Shown: positions 8,621 to 17,869 of the stretch, piece after piece
Position numbering within the stretch: position 1 is the stretch's first letter
Layout of the letters: each line of letters begins with the position of its first letter
DNA from: an uncultured Collinsella sp.
Lineage (GTDB): Bacteria > Actinomycetota > Coriobacteriia > Coriobacteriales > Coriobacteriaceae
Direction: 5' to 3'
Assembly: GCA_902495525.1 (NCBI GenBank)
Contig: CABUXL010000002.1
Span: forward strand, 25,639 to 89,638
DNA: 64,000 bases
The notes under the pieces: generated by a model
The model's input: only the letters and a program-made list of their open reading frames with translations
Database searches by the model: none
What the model was told of the DNA's origin: nothing
Program-made: the position numbers and the translations under genes

Positions 8621-8827
8621 CCGCCCCCGCGTAATGCGAAGACGGCCACTTCTCACGCTACAAACGTGTTTGGGAGTTGGCCAACCCGCTGCAACGGGTG
8701 CCATCTGCTTCATCTTATGCGAATCACTGCCTCATTTCAACAAGCCCCTAGGGCTCAAATGGAATCGCGATAATACCTATAATGGCGATAGCTAAAACAC
8801 GATTCGCTTCCCCATCGGAGGATGTCT

Positions 8828-9622
8828 ATGACCGAAACCGCTGCCGCTCTCGTCGAGACACGCGACACCAAGCTCGAGATCATCATGGGCCGCGAGGCAC
8901 TCGATAAGCTCGCCGATGCTACGGTGCTGATGCTCGGCTGCGGAGGTGTGGGGTCCAATTGCTGCGAGGCGCTCGCCCGCGGCGGCATTGGTCATTTCGT
9001 CATTCTGGACAAGGACATCGTCGCGCCCAGCAATATCAATCGCCAGGCTATCGCCTTTCACAGCACCATCGGCAAGCGCAAGGTCGATGTTATGGAAGCC
9101 ATGATCCACGACATCAATCCCGCCGCCACCGTTATCAAACGCACCGAATACCTGCTGAGCGACAACATCGACGAGTTCTTCGCAAGCGTTTTGGAGCAGA
9201 CGGACGGCAAGCTCGACTACGTCGTCGACGCCATCGACACCATCTCGGCCAAGCTCACCATTGCCAAATATGCTCAGGACCACGACATTCGTTTGGTTAG
9301 CTCCATGGGCGGGGCCAACAAGCTCCATCCCGAGTGCCTCCGCTTTGCCGACATCTTCGATACGGTACGTGACCCCATGAGCCGCATTATGCGCAAAGAA
9401 TGCAAGAAGCGCGGCATCAAGAGCCTGCACGTACTGTTTAGCTGCGAGGAATCGGTTAAGACACAGCCCCGCGACCCTTCCAACATCCACGAGCGCACCG
9501 AGCTGGGAACCGCCAGCTTTATGCCGCCCATCATGGGCCAGATGATCGCCGGCGAGGTTATCCGTCAGATCAGTGGTCGCGGCACCGAGCGCGTGCGCGC
9601 CGACGGCCAACGCCTGGACTAG
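8828..9622 (+). CDS. tcdA: tRNA threonylcarbamoyladenosine dehydratase TcdA (ThiF/E1-like)
   Basis: The ATG at 8828 is preferred over that at 8822 because GGAGGA (8817-8822) overlaps the latter. The 264-residue protein has the E1-like nucleotide-binding loop LMLGCGGVGSNCCEALARGG, the contact motif NINRQ, and DYVVDAIDTISAKL. This is the TcdA/CsdL subgroup, which uses ATP to cyclise t6A37 of ANN-decoding tRNAs. The C-terminal half includes DPMSRIMRKECKKRGI and TASFMPPIMGQMIAGEVIRQ as in that subgroup. It is followed after 14 bp by a TatD-family gene. Confidence 0.9.
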   Translation: MTETAAALVETRDTKLEIIMGREALDKLADATVLMLGCGGVGSNCCEALARGGIGHFVILDKDIVAPSNINRQAIAFHSTIGKRKVDVMEAMIHDINPAATVIKRTEYLLSDNIDEFFASVLEQTDGKLDYVVDAIDTISAKLTIAKYAQDHDIRLVSSMGGANKLHPECLRFADIFDTVRDPMSRIMRKECKKRGIKSLHVLFSCEESVKTQPRDPSNIHERTELGTASFMPPIMGQMIAGEVIRQISGRGTERVRADGQRLD

Positions 9623-9636
9623 CGGAGCGCGCCGAG

Positions 9637-10419
9637 ATGGAGCCCCGGTTATTTGATGCACACTGCCATCTTGATTTAATGGCTCACCCGGACGCCGTTA
9701 CCGATGAGGCAACGGCGCTGGGCTTGGGTCTATTTGATTGCGGCGTCGATCCACGCGATTTCGCTAGCGCACACGGGCGAACCCGTCGCCTTCCTACCGT
9801 CATCAAGGGCATCGGCCTCCATCCCTGGTGGCTCGCCGACGGCCGCTGCGGTCCCGCCGAAGTCAATCTGCTTTGCGAAGTTGCTGCCCAAGAGCGCTAC
9901 ATCGGCGAAGTCGGGCTCGACTTTTCCGCGCGCTTTGCTGGAAGTGAGCCGCTACAAATACAGGCACTTAACCGGCTCTGCGATGCACTCGTGCAGCATC
10001 CTCTTACCGGGCGCGTGATATCAATTCACGCCGTTCGTTCGGCAGGAGCCGTACTGGACGTCCTCGAATCGCATGGACTACTCATCCCAAACCCCGACTC
10101 CCCCGCTATCATCTTCCACTGGTTTAGCGGCACTTCGAACGAACTCGCCCGCGCGCGAAACGCAAACTGCTATTTTTCCGTGAACGAGCGTATGCTCGCC
10201 ACCAAGCGCGGTCGCGAATATGCCCGGCAGATTCCACTCGACCGTCTACTGCTCGAAACCGATGCGCCAGCCGAACCAAACACAGAAACAGGCGCGCAGT
10301 CGCTCATCAGATCGCTCGCAAGGACCTCGATGCGCATCGCCTCACTCAAAAACTGTGACGCAAAGCGCATCGAGTCGGCAGTTTTAGCAAATGCGCACTC
10401 TGTTTTTGACCTTCGCTAA
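9637..10419 (+). CDS. TatD-family metal-dependent hydrolase
   Basis: The 260-residue product carries the family's metal ligands in order: FDAHCHLD near the N-terminus (HxH), IGEVGLDFS (glutamate), SIHAVRS (histidine), FHWFSG (histidine) and LLLETDAP (aspartate). TatD proteins are TIM-barrel 3'-5' exonucleases or deoxyribonucleases acting in DNA repair. IHAVRS instead of the usual IHsRdA and the length are consistent with a divergent member. It is co-transcribed with tcdA. The exact substrate is uncertain. Confidence 0.85.
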   Translation: MEPRLFDAHCHLDLMAHPDAVTDEATALGLGLFDCGVDPRDFASAHGRTRRLPTVIKGIGLHPWWLADGRCGPAEVNLLCEVAAQERYIGEVGLDFSARFAGSEPLQIQALNRLCDALVQHPLTGRVISIHAVRSAGAVLDVLESHGLLIPNPDSPAIIFHWFSGTSNELARARNANCYFSVNERMLATKRGREYARQIPLDRLLLETDAPAEPNTETGAQSLIRSLARTSMRIASLKNCDAKRIESAVLANAHSVFDLR

Positions 10420-10500
10420 CTCCTGTGGGCAAAAATGCCAAGGGGCATGCAAATCGCACAACGCAGTCCCTATTTTGGAAGACAGTACAATTCGGCAGCA

Positions 10501-12018
10501 TTACACCAATTCGTGCATGAGATCACGGTTGCGTGCATACAATTCGTCAAAGATATGACGGCGCGACGCATATAACTCGTGGGCAGTCATATCAGGCACG
10601 ATTGTTTGCGCAACGCCAAGGACTTGGGCGAGCTCATCCCATGATGCATAGGCGCCACCTGCGAGAGCTGCCATGATGGCATCACCGAAGCATGCGCCCA
10701 CCGTAACCTTGGCAACCGAGACCTCGCGCCCACATACGTCGGCGATAGCCTGCATCCAAACTGGATTCTTGGTTCCACCTCCGACAAGCATAATGCGCCC
10801 AATTGGCAGTCCATGTTCTCGCTCGATAATGTCGACATGGGATGCAACGGTATACGCGACGCCTTCCAAGGCGGCACGAACCATATGGGCTCGCGTATGC
10901 CTTCCGGTCAGGCCAAAGAAGACGCCACGCGCCTCGGGATCGTTGAGCGGAGTGCGCTCCCCCGCAAAGTACGGCAGACACAGGAGCCCATCGGCACCCG
11001 GCGCCACACCGGCGGCATCATGCGCCATAACCGAATATGCATCGGGGCCACCGTGGCCCTCGGCCTCCACGGCGTCGCGATACAGCTCTTGGCGCAGCCA
11101 CGATGTGAGCGCACCCGCCGTATTGGTCCCCGCGCAGATCCCGTAAGTTCCGGGAATGATAAACGTCCCTGGCCACAGGCGGGCATCATCGACCATATGA
11201 TCAGCTAGATAGATGAAATACGCCGTACTCCCCAACTGAACCATCATATCGCCGGGACGAAATACACCCGTCGAAATGGCCTCGGCACCAGAGTCGCCCG
11301 TTCCCACTAAGACAGGTGTCCCTGCCGCGAGCCCCGTCGCCTCAGCCGCACGCTGAGTAATCACCCCGGCAATATCGGTAGCCGACATTACCTCCGCCAT
11401 CTGGTCAGGCCGGCAGAAACGAGCACATTCCCGAGCATCAACCTTCCAAGTGAAGCGGTCGTATAGGGGAAGAAAATCCTCCGCCAAATAACGGTCCACC
11501 GTAAAACGCCCCGTCAACTTTGCGCACAGAAACGATGACGCCGTCAGGAACTTCGCGGCACGTTCGTGCACCTCGGGCATATTCTCCTTAAACCACAAGA
11601 TCTTGGGAGCAATATCTGACGAACAGGGATCGTGCCCGAAAAGCTCGCGTGCGCGATCTGACCCATATTCGGAAAGAAGCTCGTCAATCTGCGGTTTCGA
11701 ACGTGCATCGACTCCATACAAAATCGCGGGCGCCAGCGCGTTGCACTCGGTATCGACCGGCACACAGTCGCAGCCCAATGCGGAAAGGCCCACGCATCCG
11801 ATCTGTGCCGCGTTAACCCCCGATCGCGCCACCAGCTCGCGCGACAAGCGGCAAAAATCGCCCCACCAAACGGCCTCGGCATCATGCTGGTACCATCCGT
11901 CACACGGGTTGTCCGTCTCATGTCCACAAGAGGCTTGGCAAACGATGTTGCATCGATCATCGATTAAAACGCCTTTAGAGGCGCTTGTCCCAATATCAAT
12001 ACCCAGATAGAGCGCCAT
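10501..12018 (-). CDS. FGGY-family carbohydrate kinase (xylulokinase-like)
   Basis: The 505-residue protein starts MALYLGIDIGTSASKGVLID, the phosphate-1 motif of the FGGY fold, and has an adenosine region IMLVGGGTKNPVWMQAIADV in the second half. GWYQHDAEAVWW and GDSGAEAISTGVFRPGDMM match xylulokinase-type kinases. Its sugar substrate cannot be told from sequence. It is the last gene of the minus-strand operon and sits 6 bp after a BtpA/SgcQ gene, so it may phosphorylate a released pentose, ketose or polyol moiety. Confidence 0.85.
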   Translation of the reverse strand: MALYLGIDIGTSASKGVLIDDRCNIVCQASCGHETDNPCDGWYQHDAEAVWWGDFCRLSRELVARSGVNAAQIGCVGLSALGCDCVPVDTECNALAPAILYGVDARSKPQIDELLSEYGSDRARELFGHDPCSSDIAPKILWFKENMPEVHERAAKFLTASSFLCAKLTGRFTVDRYLAEDFLPLYDRFTWKVDARECARFCRPDQMAEVMSATDIAGVITQRAAEATGLAAGTPVLVGTGDSGAEAISTGVFRPGDMMVQLGSTAYFIYLADHMVDDARLWPGTFIIPGTYGICAGTNTAGALTSWLRQELYRDAVEAEGHGGPDAYSVMAHDAAGVAPGADGLLCLPYFAGERTPLNDPEARGVFFGLTGRHTRAHMVRAALEGVAYTVASHVDIIEREHGLPIGRIMLVGGGTKNPVWMQAIADVCGREVSVAKVTVGACFGDAIMAALAGGAYASWDELAQVLGVAQTIVPDMTAHELYASRRHIFDELYARNRDLMHELV

Positions 12019-12024
12019 AGGTGC

Positions 12025-12834
12025 CTACTCCCCTCGCGCCGTACGAGCGGCAGCCATAAAACGAGCTACCCGCTCAACGTCAACCGGGGCATCCAGCTTT
12101 CCGTCGCGCTTTAAGCAGGTGCCGACAAACGCGCCATCGTAGTGAGCAAATACGTCAGCCACGGTATTTTCGCGACAACCGGTGCCACATACCACGGGCA
12201 CTTCGCCAACACGCTCACGGACCTCATCGGCAAGCTCGCCCGAAGCGCCACGACCGGCAGCCGAACCGCCGATGACCATCGCATCCGGTAGGCAATTAAA
12301 GAGAAGCGAATCGGCAATGTCCGCAGTCGTGCGGTCGTTGAGATAAACCTCTCCCTCGCTCGTGATGAAGTGAAAAAGCTTGAGGTCGTCCAAGCGCAGC
12401 GCCGCCTTGCGACGCATGGTGTGCGCGAAATCTCGGTTAATCAGTCCGAGATCACCGGCCCAGGCACCGCAAAAATTACAGCGCGTGAACTGCGCATCGA
12501 CGGCAGCGCACAGCTCGATTGTGGCATCACCATCGTAAATAGCCTCAGCCCCCCAAGGAGTCGACAGATCATGGGACAGAGCCCCGATTACATAGCCCAT
12601 CGATGCAAGGGTTGAGGGAGAAACGTGCTGCTCATAGGGCATCGAGAGCTCATTGGTAATCAAAATGCCATCGACACCGCCCTGCTGCAACGCCTCGAGA
12701 TCGCGCTTGGCGGCTTCCACGACCTGTGACGCGCTTCCGCCCGGGTAGTACAGTGGATCGCCCGGCAGAGGACGCAGGTGCAGCATTCCGATAACCGGCT
12801 TTTCGGTCTTGAACATCGAAGTTAGAAACGACAT
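12025..12834 (-). CDS. BtpA/SgcQ-family TIM-barrel protein
   Basis: The ATG at 12834 follows GAAGGAGC and gives 269 residues beginning MSFLTSMFKTEKPVIGMLHL. PVIGMLHLRPLPGDP, LQQGGVDGILITNE and GGSAAGRGAS are characteristic of BtpA/SgcQ proteins. Family members occur in photosystem I biogenesis (BtpA) and in sugar operons (SgcQ), and their enzymatic reaction is not settled. The operon position, between YjbQ and an FGGY kinase, favours a sugar-phosphate role. It has no signal peptide. Confidence 0.85.
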   Translation of the reverse strand: MSFLTSMFKTEKPVIGMLHLRPLPGDPLYYPGGSASQVVEAAKRDLEALQQGGVDGILITNELSMPYEQHVSPSTLASMGYVIGALSHDLSTPWGAEAIYDGDATIELCAAVDAQFTRCNFCGAWAGDLGLINRDFAHTMRRKAALRLDDLKLFHFITSEGEVYLNDRTTADIADSLLFNCLPDAMVIGGSAAGRGASGELADEVRERVGEVPVVCGTGCRENTVADVFAHYDGAFVGTCLKRDGKLDAPVDVERVARFMAAARTARGE

Positions 12835-12867
12835 AACGTGCTCCTTCATAGGGTTATTGCAGGGACG

Positions 12868-13296
12868 TTACTCCCCCAGCACCTCGATGTACACTTTTCG
12901 CTTCTGCGGACCGTCAAACTCCGCAAGATAGATGTTCTGGGCACCTCCGCACACGATGTGGCCATCTTGAACGGGAAAGAAGCAACTGTTTCCACAAATC
13001 ATGCTCTTGATATGCCCACAGGAGTTGTTGCCGGTGGCTCCATAGCTCGGCAGGAAGTGTGCATGCGCATAGGGGGCATCGAGTGGGGCGATGCGATCAA
13101 GCGTCTCCATAAGATCCGTCTCCACGCAGGGCAGCCCCTCGTTTACCACGATTCCACAGGTCGTATGCGACAAAATAATCGCTGCCAAGCCATTGGTCAC
13201 CGAGCTGCGTTCGATGGCAGCGTGCACGTCCTCGGTAATATCGATGAACTGGTCCGGAGCAGTCGATAGATAGCTCAATGTCTCGAGCGTCACCAT
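12868..13296 (-). CDS. YjbQ-family protein (UPF0047)
   Basis: This 142-residue protein has the family's conserved blocks: ITEDVHAAIERSSVTNGLAA, LSHTTCGIVVNEG with metal-binding histidine, and GHIKSMICGNSCFFPVQDG. YjbQ proteins form small beta-rich trimers. E. coli YjbQ shows weak thiamine phosphate synthase activity, but the physiological role is unclear. Here the gene is embedded in a sugar or fructosamine operon, overlapping closely with an amidohydrolase. A hydrolytic or isomerase step in that pathway is possible; this is inference. Confidence 0.85.
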   Translation of the reverse strand: MVTLETLSYLSTAPDQFIDITEDVHAAIERSSVTNGLAAIILSHTTCGIVVNEGLPCVETDLMETLDRIAPLDAPYAHAHFLPSYGATGNNSCGHIKSMICGNSCFFPVQDGHIVCGGAQNIYLAEFDGPQKRKVYIEVLGE

Positions 13297-13298
13297 GT

Positions 13299-14159
13299 TT
13301 ACTCATCCCCTTCAAGAAAACGCAGGGCATTACCCCAGTAGAGCCTTTCTCGCGCATCATCGCGCATGAGCACGGTATCGAGCGCCCGCTTGAGTTTGAA
13401 TGCACGGAAACGCGGCGTATTGCTGGCGAACATCACTTGATGCGATAGCGCGCGCTCATACCACAGCGGCCCCATATCGACCGTGAAAAGACGCTGCATC
13501 ATCTCCTCGGGCGAATCGATGTAAGTGATAGAGGTGTCCGTGTAGCAGTTGGGATACTTGAGCAGCATCGCCACGGTCTCGCGCACCCAGGGCCAGCCAA
13601 AGTGGGTCAAACTAAAGCGCACATTTGGATGCGTTGCGATTGTGTGCTCAAATGCAAGCGGGTTACTGCGCGAGAGCTCTGCGCCCGGCTCCCAAGACAT
13701 ACCGGCATGGAAAACCACCGGCTTGTTATAGCGCTCGCACAGCTCGTAAAGCGGCTCGGCCACAGCATCATCGGGGGCAAAACCCTGCTTTGCCGGATGC
13801 AGGCAAAGCCCCTTTGCCCCCAACTCGGTAAAGGCGTGCTCCAATTCGTCTGCGGCTCCGCTCACCTGCGGATCTACGCTCGCAAATCCCCACAGACGAT
13901 CGGGGTGCGCGGCAACCAGCATGGCAATCTGGTCATTGGTGCCAAAGTGCCCTCCGCATGCCGTGGTTACATCGAGCGGCATGAGGACGCTCTTCCGCAC
14001 GTCGCAGACGTCCATCTCGACTTGAAGCTCATCCCAATCCATGGGGCTCATATGCCCCATACCAAATTCTCGTGACCAAAAACCGAATCCATCAGGCTCA
14101 TCACCCGGCGTACAGATCTCGCTGTAGAGCATGGGCTGAACCAACATGTCGATAACCAT
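13299..14159 (-). CDS. amidohydrolase_2-type metal-dependent hydrolase
   Basis: The ATG at 14159 has AAAGGAG at good spacing; an earlier in-frame ATG would place that site inside the coding region. The 286-residue product is an ACMSD-like amidohydrolase: LWGFASVDPQ, GAKGLCLHPAKQGF, PVVFHAGMS, FSLTHFGWPWVRE, CYTDTSITY and VMFASNTPRF match the strand ends of the barrel. The canonical N-terminal H-x-H is not evident (VIDMLVQPM), so metal binding may be reduced or altered. The substrate is unknown; the operon suggests cleavage of an amide or lactone-type intermediate. Confidence 0.75.
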   Translation of the reverse strand: MVIDMLVQPMLYSEICTPGDEPDGFGFWSREFGMGHMSPMDWDELQVEMDVCDVRKSVLMPLDVTTACGGHFGTNDQIAMLVAAHPDRLWGFASVDPQVSGAADELEHAFTELGAKGLCLHPAKQGFAPDDAVAEPLYELCERYNKPVVFHAGMSWEPGAELSRSNPLAFEHTIATHPNVRFSLTHFGWPWVRETVAMLLKYPNCYTDTSITYIDSPEEMMQRLFTVDMGPLWYERALSHQVMFASNTPRFRAFKLKRALDTVLMRDDARERLYWGNALRFLEGDE

Positions 14160-14186
14160 TTCATACTCCTTTCCAGGCATTTGACC

Positions 14187-14987
14187 CTAGTACGGCTCAA
14201 ACGAACCAATCACTCGGGACGACAGCTCAGCGCCCACCTTCATACACGCCGGAATATCAAGGCCATCGATCACGCCCTTGGTAAACCCGGCAATATACGA
14301 GTCGCCGGCACCCACGGTATTAACGACCTTCTCCGCCGGTACGATCCCGCACTCATAGAAGCGCTCACCGTCATAGGCAATGCTTCCCTTCTCGCCAAGC
14401 GTGGCAACCGCAACGCGCGGTCCCAATCCCTGCACGTGGCGTACCCAGTCTCGTAGCTCCGGAGTGTCCTCTTCAAACGACATGAACGCATAGTCTACGT
14501 AAGGAAAATGAGCCTCACATGCATATTCGGGATCCTGGCTGAACACCGAGAAGTCCATAACCACCGTCTTGCCCGCATCATGCCATTCGGGCAGGAGGTC
14601 CAAACAATTGCCAAACAGGTCGGTATGAATGATGTCATGCTCCAGGATAAACGCCCGGTCGTCTTCATTCGGTCGATATGTCTCCATTACGCCATCGATC
14701 GCCTCGAGATGTACGCGATCGACGCCGTCTTTCAATGCCATGAGCATCACCGAGGTGTCGCCATCCTCCACCCGCAGATGTGAGATATCGAGCCCCTCGG
14801 CGGCCAGCGCCTCTCTCATCTTGTCTCCGTACTCGTCCTTGCCGACAACCGACACGGCAGATACCGAAACGCCCATTCGTGCAAGATGGATACCCCAGTC
14901 AATGCCATTGCCAGTCGGATAGAACACGCCGATGTTTTGATAGACGTCCGCGCAGCAAAAACCAGCCGCACACGCTTTAATACCCAT
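14187..14987 (-). CDS. PfkB-family sugar kinase (fructoselysine 6-kinase-like), copy 1
   Basis: From the ATG at 14987 (GGAGA upstream) the protein is 266 residues. PTGNGIDWGIHLARMGVSVS is the N-terminal PfkB motif region and VVNTVGAGDSYIAGFTKG contains the catalytic GAGD. The compact length matches FrlD-type fructosamine kinases, which phosphorylate O6 of the sugar. A second PfkB kinase lies directly upstream, so the operon encodes two, perhaps for two substrates or two anomers. A short hairpin at 15005-15038 separates the two genes. Confidence 0.8.
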   Translation of the reverse strand: MGIKACAAGFCCADVYQNIGVFYPTGNGIDWGIHLARMGVSVSAVSVVGKDEYGDKMREALAAEGLDISHLRVEDGDTSVMLMALKDGVDRVHLEAIDGVMETYRPNEDDRAFILEHDIIHTDLFGNCLDLLPEWHDAGKTVVMDFSVFSQDPEYACEAHFPYVDYAFMSFEEDTPELRDWVRHVQGLGPRVAVATLGEKGSIAYDGERFYECGIVPAEKVVNTVGAGDSYIAGFTKGVIDGLDIPACMKVGAELSSRVIGSFEPY

Positions 14988-15004
14988 GGTCTTCTCCAAT
15001 GTAC

Positions 15005-15038
15005 AAAAGGGGACCCACCACATGGCGAGCCCCCTTTT
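15005..15038 (-). terminator. intra-operon hairpin between the two PfkB genes
   Basis: AAAAGGGG (15005-15012) and CCCCTTTT (15031-15038) pair around an 18-nt loop; on the minus strand the 3' arm is followed by GTAC. It may lower expression of the distal genes. Confidence 0.4.
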
Positions 15039-15108
15039 CGCGTTTCGCTTATTGTTTTGCATCGGCTGTCCAAAGCCTCATAGCCAGACCGCCGTACGCT
15101 TTCTTAAG

Positions 15109-15972
15109 CTATTCGACGATTGGTGCTCCGTGGCCCCAAGAACCTTCCATGCCGCACACGGTCGAGGCAAACCCGGCAGCAAAGTCGAGCGCGCGCTCGA
15201 TGGCCTCGGCGCCATCCTCACCACGCTTGGCGGAATCGAGATAGCACATCAAAAACGAGGTGAGGAACGAGTCGCCCGCCCCCATGGTGTCCTTCATGTC
15301 CGTTACCGGTTTAGCCAGCTGGCGGTAATAACGCTCGCCGTCGTAAGCAATGCAGCCCTCGGCGCCCGCCGTAGCCGCCACAAAACGCGGACCCAGGCCC
15401 TTCACCCATGCCAGACGCTCGCGAATCTCGTCCTCACTCGCGGCATCCGCCGCACTAAAGAAAGCGAAATCGACGTAGGGTGCAATCTGCTCGTAGTACT
15501 CGTCGGTGGAGTCATCCGAAAAGTCAAATGAAACCGTGACGCCCGCGGCCTTCAACTTGGGCAGTTCGCGCTCGGTAAAGCAATAGTTGCCAGAATGAAC
15601 CACATCGAACTGCTTCATATACGCCAGATCAAAGCGATCGAGGACATAGCGCGCATCGCCACGGATACCGCCCTCGTTGGAGCCGAGGAAGACACGGTCA
15701 CCGTCAACGACGGTCACGCGAGCCGCTCCGTTCTCGCCAATCATCTGCTCGCACTTGTCAAGCTCGATACCCTCATCCTCGAGGCTTGCAATGACATGCT
15801 CGGCAGCGGCGTCATTGCCAAAAATGCCCATGTATGCAGAGCGTGCGGCACCGCATTTCTTGGCATAAACGGCGAAGTTCACCGCATTGCCGCCAGGATA
15901 CATGGTGTGGATATGCTCGTAGCGATCGACGACGTTGTCGCCAAATCCGAGCGCGTTAACGTTAAATGCCAT
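15109..15972 (-). CDS. frlD: PfkB-family sugar kinase (fructoselysine 6-kinase-like), copy 2
   Basis: The start at 15972 gives 287 residues beginning MAFNVNALGFGDNVVDRYEH. YPGGNAVNFAVYAKKCG is the substrate-side PfkB motif and DTMGAGDSFLTSFLMCYLDS contains the catalytic GAGD aspartate. The gene directly follows the frlB-like deglycase (14-bp gap), the same pairing as in characterised fructoselysine operons, so this copy is the better candidate for FrlD. The reaction expected is ATP-dependent phosphorylation of a fructosamine at C6. Assignment is by family and context, not by a substrate-specific motif. Confidence 0.7.
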   Translation of the reverse strand: MAFNVNALGFGDNVVDRYEHIHTMYPGGNAVNFAVYAKKCGAARSAYMGIFGNDAAAEHVIASLEDEGIELDKCEQMIGENGAARVTVVDGDRVFLGSNEGGIRGDARYVLDRFDLAYMKQFDVVHSGNYCFTERELPKLKAAGVTVSFDFSDDSTDEYYEQIAPYVDFAFFSAADAASEDEIRERLAWVKGLGPRFVAATAGAEGCIAYDGERYYRQLAKPVTDMKDTMGAGDSFLTSFLMCYLDSAKRGEDGAEAIERALDFAAGFASTVCGMEGSWGHGAPIVE

Positions 15973-15985
15973 GGTATTTACCCTT

Positions 15986-16954
15986 CTAGTACTCGACGAC
16001 GCCCATGTAGCGACGGAAATCGGGATCATGGTCAAACACCTTGCCGCGTGCGGCACGCAGCTCGCAGTTCATGGCGTAGAACAGCACCGGGTCCAGATAG
16101 GCACGGACGCTCGCCGGCACGGCTTCCATACCGTACTCCTTGGCATCGAGCACCATCAGCGTATCGGTATGCGTCTTAAGGAACGCCAGGGCGCGCTCGT
16201 CCATAGCACGGCACTCGCTGGAGCCCATCTGCAGGAAGTAAAAAACGCCATCCTGAGTAGCCTCGAAGGGGCCATGGAAGTACTCGGCAGAGTGAATGTA
16301 GCTGCAGTGCTGCCACTGCATCTCCATAAGAGAGCAGATAGCGAAACCGTAGGTCTGGCTAAAGTTGGGACCGCTGCCCAGAATATAGAAGAACTCGTGC
16401 TCCTGGCAAAGCTTGGCAAAGCGATCGCCCAGCTCGGCATTTACCTTCTCGCGTGCCGGGGGAAGAATCTTATCCATCTCGGCGATACCGGCATACATAT
16501 CGGCAAGATCGGCGTAGCCCTCCTGCTGATCGAGCAGCTCTGCCGCAAGCGACAGCGAAATGCCAGCGGGGACCTCGGCCTGCGGCACGCCCTCGCCCCA
16601 TGGGTAGACCCACGTGGTCCACTTGCCGGAGTCAATCTTGGATCCAGCGTTGTCGGTCTGGGCGATCACCGTAGCGCCAGCAGCAAGGGCAATCTCGCAG
16701 CCCTCGACGACCTCGGGGGTATTGCCGCTGTGGCTGCAAGCGATGACCAGGGACTTCTCGCCCAGACGACGTGGACGCATAATGTCGAATTCACGCGCGG
16801 TATAGATATACGAAGTGAAGGTGGTAGCCTCGCGCTGCAGAAGCTCATGAGCCGGGATCAAATCGATCATGGAGCCACCACAAGCAATCCAGTAGACGCT
16901 GTCGAACTTGCCCTTCTCGGCAATTGCCTCTTTGATCAGATCGTGTGCGTTCAT
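15986..16954 (-). CDS. frlB: SIS-domain deglycase, FrlB-like (fructosamine 6-phosphate deglycase)
   Basis: The ATG at 16954 follows AAAGGA and yields 322 residues with two SIS sugar-isomerase domains. VYWIACGGSMIDLIPAHELL and LVIACSHSGNTPEVVEGCEI define the first; FFYILGSGPNFSQTYGFAIC and CSYIHSAEYFHGPFEAT the second, with the SAEYFHGPFE active-site block of FrlB and GlmS-like enzymes. FrlB splits fructoselysine 6-phosphate into lysine and glucose 6-phosphate. Length and the lack of a glutaminase domain fit a deglycase. It sits between frlC-like and PfkB genes. Confidence 0.8.
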   Translation of the reverse strand: MNAHDLIKEAIAEKGKFDSVYWIACGGSMIDLIPAHELLQREATTFTSYIYTAREFDIMRPRRLGEKSLVIACSHSGNTPEVVEGCEIALAAGATVIAQTDNAGSKIDSGKWTTWVYPWGEGVPQAEVPAGISLSLAAELLDQQEGYADLADMYAGIAEMDKILPPAREKVNAELGDRFAKLCQEHEFFYILGSGPNFSQTYGFAICSLMEMQWQHCSYIHSAEYFHGPFEATQDGVFYFLQMGSSECRAMDERALAFLKTHTDTLMVLDAKEYGMEAVPASVRAYLDPVLFYAMNCELRAARGKVFDHDPDFRRYMGVVEY

Positions 16955-17016
16955 ATCCAGTTCCTTTCTTGTTTGGCCCGTAATCAATGACGTTGGTTAC
17001 GTGGCCGATGGTTGTT

Positions 17017-17868
17017 TTAGTCAATCAGATATTTCTCGAATGCGGCCATGTTCTTGGCATCTGCCGCCGCCGGGTCATCGTAGTAACGACCGTCCGTGAT
17101 TTCCTGGCCCAGCATGCCATCGAAACCATGGGCGTTGAGTGTGGCAACGAAGGCGTCCATATCGTGCTTGCCATCGCCCCACACCAGATGGCCATACGGG
17201 TCGCCGTCGATAAAATGCATCTCGTGAATTGCCCCATCACCAAAGGCGGCAAACCAGTCCTCGAGCGTCTCGCCTGCAACGCCCATCGCGGTTGTATCAA
17301 CCATGGGCTGTAAGTACGGGCTCGCGACCTCGTCAATCATGCGCTTCGCATCGGAAACCGTCGTCACAAGGTTGCTCTCCTCGGGACGCAGGCTTTCCAT
17401 CGTAAGCACCAGACCGCGCTCGCCGGCATACTCCGCCAGAATGGACAAGTGCTCGCGGCTGCGCTTCCAGGCTTCCTCGCGGTCCTCGTCCCAGTCGCCC
17501 CAGCCCGAGTTGATGGACATACGGTCGCACCCAAGTACCTCGGCAAGCTCAATGCCGTGTTTAAAGTACGCCAGGCTGCGCTGTTCATGCAGCGGCTTGC
17601 GTGCGCAGTACTGCCAAGGATAGACAACATTCTCGGGGCACAGAGTACGATACCTAAGCCCACGGTCTGCAGCCTTTTTCGCCAGGACCTCAGCCTCAAA
17701 GTAGCCCGTATGGTCGAGCGTCACATGCGGCTCCGCACACCACAGCTCAATGGACTCAAAGCCCAAGCGCTGCTGCACATCAAGGAAGTAATCGAGCGAC
17801 CACATGATGTAGTGGATATTCATGCCCGCAATCTGCTCGCGGTGCAGCGTCGGTTTGGATTCAGGCAT
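17017..17868 (-). CDS. frlC: sugar-phosphate isomerase/epimerase-like TIM barrel, FrlC-like
   Basis: The 283-residue product starts at 17868 after AGGAGG. Its barrel motifs include IELWCAEPHVTLD, LTMESLRPEESN (metal-binding glutamate), MVDTTAMGV, HEMHFIDGDPYGHLVWGDG and MLGQEITDG (second glutamate). This matches the xylose-isomerase-like branch holding FrlC, which interconverts fructoselysine and psicoselysine by C3 epimerisation. The neighbouring frlB-like gene strengthens the assignment. The substrate amine could differ from lysine. Confidence 0.75.
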   Translation of the reverse strand: MPESKPTLHREQIAGMNIHYIMWSLDYFLDVQQRLGFESIELWCAEPHVTLDHTGYFEAEVLAKKAADRGLRYRTLCPENVVYPWQYCARKPLHEQRSLAYFKHGIELAEVLGCDRMSINSGWGDWDEDREEAWKRSREHLSILAEYAGERGLVLTMESLRPEESNLVTTVSDAKRMIDEVASPYLQPMVDTTAMGVAGETLEDWFAAFGDGAIHEMHFIDGDPYGHLVWGDGKHDMDAFVATLNAHGFDGMLGQEITDGRYYDDPAAADAKNMAAFEKYLID

Positions 17869-17869
17869 C

